Under the pieces are notes generated by a model, which was not told where the DNA came from, searched no databases, and saw nothing but the letters and a program-made list of their open reading frames with translations. A stretch of 64,000 nt of DNA. Source: Heliocidaris erythrogramma (lineage: Eukaryota; Echinodermata; Echinoidea; Camarodonta; Echinometridae). Made by a program: the position numbers and the translations under genes. The DNA is taken from NCBI GenBank assembly GCA_025617745.1, contig CM046866.1, positions 11,415,725 through 11,479,724 on the forward strand, given 5' to 3'. Of this stretch, positions 45,139 to 52,900 are shown in pieces; position 1 is the stretch's first letter, and the number at the start of each line of letters is the position of its first letter.

Positions 45139-46150
45139 TTTAATGGTTTGCTCTTCAAATGCCCTCATATTCGAAATTTGACCAGAAAATGGCTGAAAAG
45201 TTAGGGCCAAACCTCTCATGCCGAATGTGTGTGTAGTCCCATGAACATTTCTGTGTTCAGTCCACGATTGTGTAAATTTCTTCTAATTTTGAAGATTTCA
45301 CAATGTCACAGTGTGCACAAATTCTTATGTAGTAAAAACCATCCTTCCCCGTATTGCTTCCAGACAGTCTTCTCACGATGTAATCACTTAACTTTATCTT
45401 TAATGTATCATGGGAAATTGGCATATAAACGCTTGCATGTGTGTGCATTCTCAAAGAAGATTACATGTATCTTTTATTAAAAAAAAATTAATATTGTGTA
45501 TACATTATCAATCTTTCATACCAATAAAAAGAAATGCCATATAGGTCTCGCCAGAATCGTCATTGTGAAAATACTGAAATACTGTGCTAAACCATTAAAA
45601 TATGATTACTAAGTCAAAACAAAATACGTAATGTGTTATGTTCAGAGAATGAATTAGACACGCTAATACGGTACAATTCACTCTCTCGTTCTTTTCTTCT
45701 TTGTCTCTCCCTCGCTCATTCCCTCTCTATTTGAAAGTCAAGTTGGCTTTCAAACTCTTATTTCTATAACTCGTCTAAGTCTACGCATGTGGTTTATCAT
45801 TCAAACATAAGTCGTTATAAAAGCTTGATTTATAAAATAATTCATTTATTCATGTTCTTCATGCTTACGATATAAGTTTTACATATCTTTGCTATTAAGT
45901 CAAATCGAGTTTCTATCGATTATCCAAAAGGTTCGGTAGAGAAACATCTCAAATACTGCGTGTGAATTGAGTCTCTATAGAACCATGAGAACGATAGAAT
46001 AGAAACAACTTATGACATGGGGAGCCATTGAACGAACATAGATATAAAAAAAATTATCGAAAAATAAATAGAATATTTTATTTTAAAATTCATTTTACGA
46101 ACCTGGTGAGAAAACATCTGAAAGATTAAAAGCGGTCCAGAACGAAAACT

Positions 46151-46546
46151 TAACCCTTTCGAGACAATTGAACCACATTTTGTGGTTTAGCTCAATAACT
46201 TTTCATTCAGAACTCTAAAAATATACCAGATGCACGAGTAGAAAGAACAAAAAGTTCTCCACACACTATCCATTTTTGTTGCTTGACCATATTGCGTTTG
46301 ATGCCAGGAATTTTAAAAACGAGAATAAGCTTTAAAATCCTTAAATTAGCAACACAGAGATGTTCAGAATCATTGTTTTTCATCAAAATTGGCAACTTAT
46401 TCAAAATTCCTCACCATGCATATTGTTTTTAAAGAAATTACACCTTATTCGAACCATGTAGCACTGAAAGAAAAATATTGTTGCCAATTTGAAGAACAAA
46501 ATGTGATCAGTTTAGCCCTTAAATAATTCCTGTGCTGAAATGGTTA
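46151..46546. mobile_element. TAACCCTTTC-ended element, copy 2
   Basis: It matches 36119-36533 along its whole length with moderate divergence and small deletions, ending gctgaaatggtta. It lies about 190 bp beyond the galactosyltransferase stop. Confidence 0.8.
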
Positions 46547-46735
46547 ACAAGATTCAAGAAAGAGATAAATCACGTTGGTCTTAGTCACAATAATAAGTTC
46601 ACTGTCAATAACATGGAATATCTCCTGTCAGTATCAACCATTTGATACTTAATTACAGCAGATCATCATTACTGACAGCTTATAGTGTGTGCATGAATAT
46701 TCGGTTGTCGTGCAGAGAGTGCAACTCTTATTTTC

Positions 46736-47198
46736 TCATTCATTTCCCTCCTTTTCTCCTTCATCTCCCTTCTCTTCTCCTTCATCGGCCTTTTTCTCTC
46801 CTTCCCTGTTTTGTCCATCTTCTTTTGGTTTCTCATCTCCATTTCCTTGTTTATCCTTCTCTTCATTTTTGTTTCCTTCCTTGCCCTTCTCCGCATTCGG
46901 AGGGGGATCCTTCTTCGCTTCTGCTGCCGCAGCCCCAGCGGTCTTGCGGACTCCCGGTCTCGCTTTCTTCGCAGCAGCCACCTTGCCCTTCAACGCGGCT
47001 CGACTGGCTATTTTTTTGGCCAGTTCAGCTTTGCTTCCCCCGTTCGGCGCTGGCATTGGGTAATGGGGTTTGATCCTCCTGATGTCTACGCTGATGTTGG
47101 TAAAGAGAGTATGGAGGTCGTACACGGGGGTAGGGTATACGATATCCGACAGCCCGTCCATTTTGTAGCGTCCTTTGAAGGTGTTCAGCAGACTGTAT
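46736..47198 (-). CDS. B4GALT-like gene, last exon with charged tail
   Basis: The acceptor gatag precedes 47198 and the stop TGA is at 46738-46736. The exon begins RYSLLNTFKGRYKMDGLSDI and closes the catalytic fold with LFTNISVDI. About 114 further residues follow with alternating Ala/Lys (AELAKKIASRAALKGKVAAA) and then Lys/Glu/Gly repeats (KGKEGNKNEEKDKQGNGDEK). The DNA here is GC-richer than its surroundings. No KDEL-type signal is present. Confidence 0.9.
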
Positions 47199-49929
47199 CT
47201 ATCAAATTTGTCGTGAAGAAACAACGGAACGTGTTAGGAGAGACGTCAGTCAATTTATTATCGAATAGTCTGGTACGATTTCATTGAAAATAAAAGCAAT
47301 TTGGTTTATATTTTGGATTGAGAAAGGCCTAATAAATGCGCTCATGCTCAATCCTCTGCAAGTAGGCCTATAATATAATAATATAAAGTTAATTCCTACC
47401 AGTGATATCAATTCATTTCCCACCTTTCCTTTGTTGATTTATCTACTTTAGAAGAAAAATAGTTGGAAGAGCATAATTATGGTTTTCTGTCTATCAACTA
47501 GAATAAATGAAAAGTCCAAATCACTTCTGGTGGCCAAATACCAAACTCTGCACAAAACATTTTTTTCCCCCACAGTGCCCTTTATAACAACTTTCGACAA
47601 CTGAACATGGCCATTCTTAACTAATGACACTAGAGGGAGCTAGTCAAGGACAATATTCATATCCGCCTCGGTGATAATGCCCAGTCCTCTGTTCTTTTAT
47701 TCGTTAAAATAATTCTATTATGTACTCTATCTAGTTTTGCTATGTTGAATGGTGCTTTGAGATCAGATTTTATGAAAAATTTGGTTTCAAGCTCATATCC
47801 TTATGTTGGTTGCCAAGGGATATTAAAGTGAATGTAGGCCTATTTATTATTTAGACATAAAATTATAACACGATAAAAACTATTTTCGAAAAATAAACTC
47901 AAGACAATTTCAATAGCCCTGTCTATCACCTTTAGAAATGTGCGAACATTACAATGGTGTATTACATAATCCGAACCTGATTTCTATGGGCAGTACAACA
48001 GGCCTCTGAAAATGCTCTTGAGTTTATTTTTCGAAAGTAGTTCTTATCGTGTTTTATATACATTGCAGTATTTCATATCGCCTTAAATCGCTCCATAGAA
48101 GATATAAAACTGCATATATATCAGTTAATAGTTAATCATATCTAACAATCTTGTTTGGTTGATGTATATTAACTTCATTATTTTATTATTCATTTTTCTT
48201 GGGGGGGGGTTCTATTTAACTTTGTTCACTATTATTAGAGCTTGGTTGTCCGACACATTCTCTGGCCACAATCACTCCGCGGTCATTATTTTAAATTTCC
48301 AAACATTACACCTAACCCTAACCATATCCAAAACCTAACCTAAAACCCAACTGCAACCCCAACCCTAATCATAGGGTAAACCGGGGGAATATGGAGCCTC
48401 GGGGTAATATGGAGCCATGCATAGAAATCTTCCTGTAGAAAAGTGTTATAGCCCCCTCTGTGGTTTAAATGCCTGTTATGTGACCTGTTGCACCCACTGC
48501 CACTCTGTAAACACGAATTTAGCTGGTAGGTCTCGGATATGCACAACAAAATCCAACATATTGGAGAAAGGTAAGCGATTTTCGTGCCATTTTTTGGCTC
48601 CTTATAAACCCGAGATTGCTGTTGTAAACCTACTTTGCGTAATCATATCTTGATTGTATCATAATAAGTGTATAATGTGGGTTGTATACTGGTGCTGAGT
48701 GCATGTGTATTGATCATGGTTGAGTGAATGGCCTGTACAATCCATTTACATAGCCACAATATCTTTGGGGTAATATGGAGCCCCTTGTAAATATGGAGCC
48801 CCTTGTAAACATGCAGCATTCTATACAATGGATATAGTGTTATCAATGTGTACATGCACAGACTGTTGATGGCTAGTGCAGTATTGTTCCGTTGTGTAGT
48901 TATAATCATTACATGATGTATAATTTATAGTTTGAAGAGAACTTTCACTTGTTAAAAAAATTAATTGTTAATTGTATACCAAAATCTTGGTATACCTTTC
49001 CTTTGCTAAAGGTGCGCTTTTGTGATGATGCGTGATGACATCATAATGACCGACGGGTCCTTTGTGGCGCGTGATTTCGAGGCCGAGCTCTTTGACTCTC
49101 TTCCATATCTCATCGTCCTCGCCACCCCACCCCCAGTAGACGTTGGGGAAACCGTTGATGCTGAGGATGTTGCCTTTGGTAAGACCGGTAACGGCTCCGA
49201 AGAAGTTATCATACGGCAGTCTGGAATGTAAGAAGAATAATGACGATGATGATAATAATATTGATAATAACGATAATAATAATAATAATAATAATAATTA
49301 TAATAATGTTTTTCCTATAACAGGGAATTTCAGGAAAAAATCATGAAAATTACGATCATAATATAAGACGCGATTCGGGTATAACATCTGGAAAGATGAC
49401 GGGCAAAAAAGGCTGATCAATGGACCTACTTCAAAATAATTCAAAAACAAATATAGTGATGTATTTACTTGTAATTCCATCTATCAGCCCCAGAGACAAA
49501 ATGTCTTGGCATACCGGAACAGCCGTAGTAATTACGATCATCGAGGGGCACGTGATCGACATCGTGAATGACGAAACAATCGTAGTTGGTGAAGTTAAGC
49601 GATTCAAGGAACCCGACGTTCATGAGCATGGCCCGGTTGAAGAGTTCTTGATTGGCCTGGGGAAAAATAAGACAGAGAAGATCAAGACTGTAAAAGAAAG
49701 GAGAAAAGAATAGAGGGTAGAAAACTGTCTATATACCCCACACCCCCTTCTTTCTCTCCTCCTTGTCCCTCCTTGTCCCTCCTTCACCCCCCCCCCCCCC
49801 CCCGCCCTTCCCTCACTCTCTCCTCCTTGTCCCTCCTTGACTCCCTCCGTCCCTCCCTCCTCTCTCTCTCTCTCTCTCCTCCTTGTCCCTCCTTCACTCC
49901 ATCCGTCCGTCCGTCCGTCCCTCCCTCCT

Positions 49930-49960
<31 letters not shown>

Positions 49961-52900
49961 TTACTAGCCCTCTCTCATAACCCGTAGCCTAAATATGGAG
50001 GAGGGGACGAGAAATGAGAAATTACTTTTTTTGGCCTTATGTACCCCAGTCACATCAACGAGACCGATACAAGACCGAACAAAACATTACATTACACAGA
50101 ACAATCACGAATCGGTCGGTTTGTTTCGGTTTGACGGTGTGACTGAGGTTATTACATATACCTGTTCTACAATGAAGAAGCTGAACTCGAGGAGTTGTTT
50201 CTGAAGCATTGGTACCAGGTATCGCAGTATGATTGGCAGATGGTAAAAACGATCTCGGAATGGTATTATAATAGCAACCTAAACAAACAAAGAAAGAAAA
50301 TACAATATCATGCATGTGTTCAAAGAGCAAATACGTTTTATTCACCGCTTTAATGGATCCAACCTGTTTGCTGAGGCGAGTTTTAGGGGAGAGGCACGAC
50401 CGGCCTGTGCCCCCTCATTTGACTACCTTCATTACCCTCACTTATATTAAGAACAAGCACAACGAAATCTCTCTAAATATTGAAATCTTTAAAAAAAAAT
50501 TGAGTGCTCCCCCTTTACAAAATCCTGCATTCACCCCTTTCAAATTACGTCATTCAACCTGACCGATTGAATACATTCTATAACACGATTGATAAATAAA
50601 TATACGATAATCACAATAAAATTCCAGTCCCCTAAATAAATTATGTTAGCTTAATAGGCCCACTGCAAGTTGCGTGGGCAGAGTTGACTCATGAACACCA
50701 ATAAGAGGAGGCGCAATTGCTCAGTGGCTCGTTACCGCCGGGTTCGGAACCAAGTCGATGGGGTCCTCATTGCCAAGTCCATCGGGTGGAACTTGAAGTG
50801 GTAGGTCCCACTGGTTGCCTCCCAGTTCCTCCAATCATAACACTGTCTTGCTAGTTTTGTAATCAGTTGAAATAAATCATAGATCAGCAACATAAAAATT
50901 AAGAGGGCTGCAGTGTATTTTGGACCACATTTTTGGGCAAGTTTGGAGACAGGTTTGTCAACATTTGGAAGCAAAAGCTTCAAACCAGCAAAGCGTCTCC
51001 AGGCTTTGTTGACTTTACAGAATTTAAAGAAAGAAAAAAAAAACTCAAAATGGTCCCAATATGGTTCGTATCGACAAATCCGACCTCAAAGTCTCACACG
51101 ATCTGACTTTGTCAAATCAACCCAAGGCAATTTCAATAGCCTTGTGTGTATCATGTTGATTGAAACCTATGAACATAACAATGACATATATAATCCAAAC
51201 TTGATTTCCATAAACAATTACAGGGGGGGGGGGTATTTGTTGCGTTGTACATGTAAATATGTGGGGTGACCATGGTGACATTATTATTCACCGTTTTAAA
51301 TTCTGGATTTCGATAATTTCGATTAAAAAAAATGAAGACGCAAACTTTACCTTCCATCTCGGTAAACAATTGACTGGTTTCCAATGACCTCCCGGGAGAT
51401 GCCAGTAATCGCTTATGTTCATCGCTTCCGATTCAATGACCTGATCGAAGGGCCAATCAACGTGAGTGATGTTCCCAGTCTTGGGGTCGACGAGTTTCTT
51501 ACGCAGATTCTCATTGGCTCGTTTCGTCGTTGTCCGAACTTTTCCCGCCAGGGTACCAAAAATGATCTCCTCTGTTTTGACCATGGGTGAGTCCTTCAAA
51601 TCGAGTTTTCTTTTTCCAACTGTATCACAGAAAAAATAGGTTTGTATCATTATGTTCACTGCATGTATCTCGTTCTAACGAAGAATTAATTCCTTTAAAT
51701 GATTTGCTGTATGACATTCATTTGTTCATGGATAACTAGTTTTGCTCTATAGATTGAAGTCATATGGATTTGTTGGGTTAGAGCTATTGTGGAATGATAT
51801 TCAAGTTACATATTCACCCCGTCCAACAACATCAATCGTGACAAACATTAAAATCAGGCATTTGATTAGCCGACAAAGCTTCAACTTCAGCTTCGCAATC
51901 TCTGATGTATGTCATTCCAAAATCATACAATCATACATATATCTGTATCGTATTCCATCTGTCCCATATTTCCTCAATCTCATATTCCCTCTGTTCCGTA
52001 TTCCCTTTGTGCCGCATTCCCTTCATGCCCTCTGTCCGACATTCCCTCTATCATTCCCTCTGTCCCATATTTCTTCTTTCATATTTCCTCTGTTCCTCTT
52101 ATTTTATATTCCCTGTACCCCATTTTCACTCTGTCTAATATCCCATCTAACCCGTATACCCTCTGTTCCGTATTCTCCTGTCCCATATTCCCCTCTCTCT
52201 CTCTCTTTCTCCCTTTGTCCCATTATGACTACCGTATATTCCCTCTGTCCTATGTTCCCTCTTTCCCATATTCCCCTGTCCCATATTCCCCCTTGTCCAG
52301 TGTACTGCATCAATTTTTCTTACCAAGTCCTGGTATATCAATCTCAGGACATATCGGCTTCGCTGCACATGAAAAAGGGCCTGAACATGAAAAATGAGAA
52401 CTATTAATAAAACAAGGTTCATAGATTCAGCTTTGATACAGATTCATGTTGTCTTTAACACATTCACACTCTATTCGTGTACTTTTAGTAACAAGAATAC
52501 CATAGGCCTACATAACCTCGCATTCAAGACAACAATGTTGAAAAGAAAATGATCCGAGGATATCTCCCGCACTGAGGTAACAAAAATCATAAATGTGATG
52601 CAATTTCGTAACGCTGTAAGCCTCTGTATTGCATGTACAAATGAAATGAAATTAAGAAACTGTTCAAAATCGACCCAGTGAATTTTGTTTGGACAGAAAA
52701 AAAATCTAAAATATTAGGAATCAACTTTACTTGGCCTGATCTCTGCATGGTCACTTGCATGACACCTTGTAGGACCACGTTTCGTAAAAACACAAAACAT
52801 CTTCTTCATGTATGGGTGAAATCATTGAAAGTAAGACGACCTGGGGCCTGTAACATAAAGAGATACAATCAATCTTACGATCGATATCAATCGTAAGTCT

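Larger units (their letters stand above)
40006..46735. other. Intergenic region between two convergent genes
   Basis: It contains a roughly 170-bp tandem array, a 149-bp duplication, a 376-bp TIR element, the second TAACCCTTTC element and AT-rich sequence. 41.3-43.0 kb and 45.2-46.1 kb hold nothing I recognise. The 3' UTR of the transporter probably lies in the first part, possibly inside the tandem array. Confidence 0.6.
47199..48995. other. Intron 6 of the B4GALT-like gene
   Basis: 1.8 kb containing a 187-bp TIR element (47867-48053), degenerate CCTAACCCTAACC telomere-like text (48302-48365) and repeated GGGTAATATGGAGCC phrases (48394-48420, 48770-48800). Confidence 0.75.

Noticed and set aside
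46642-47287. Plus-strand open frames opposite the last galactosyltransferase exon
   Set aside because: They are shadows of the minus-strand coding exon with its GC-rich Lys/Ala tail.
48302-48365. Telomere-like CCTAACCCTAACC stretch as an interstitial telomere
   Set aside because: Only a few degenerate units; common inside dispersed repeats and not a tandem telomeric tract.
51742-52407. 221-codon open frame, Ser/Pro/Leu-rich
   Set aside because: Most of it is a TTCCCTCTGTCC minisatellite that is open in several frames, inside an intron of the galactosyltransferase.
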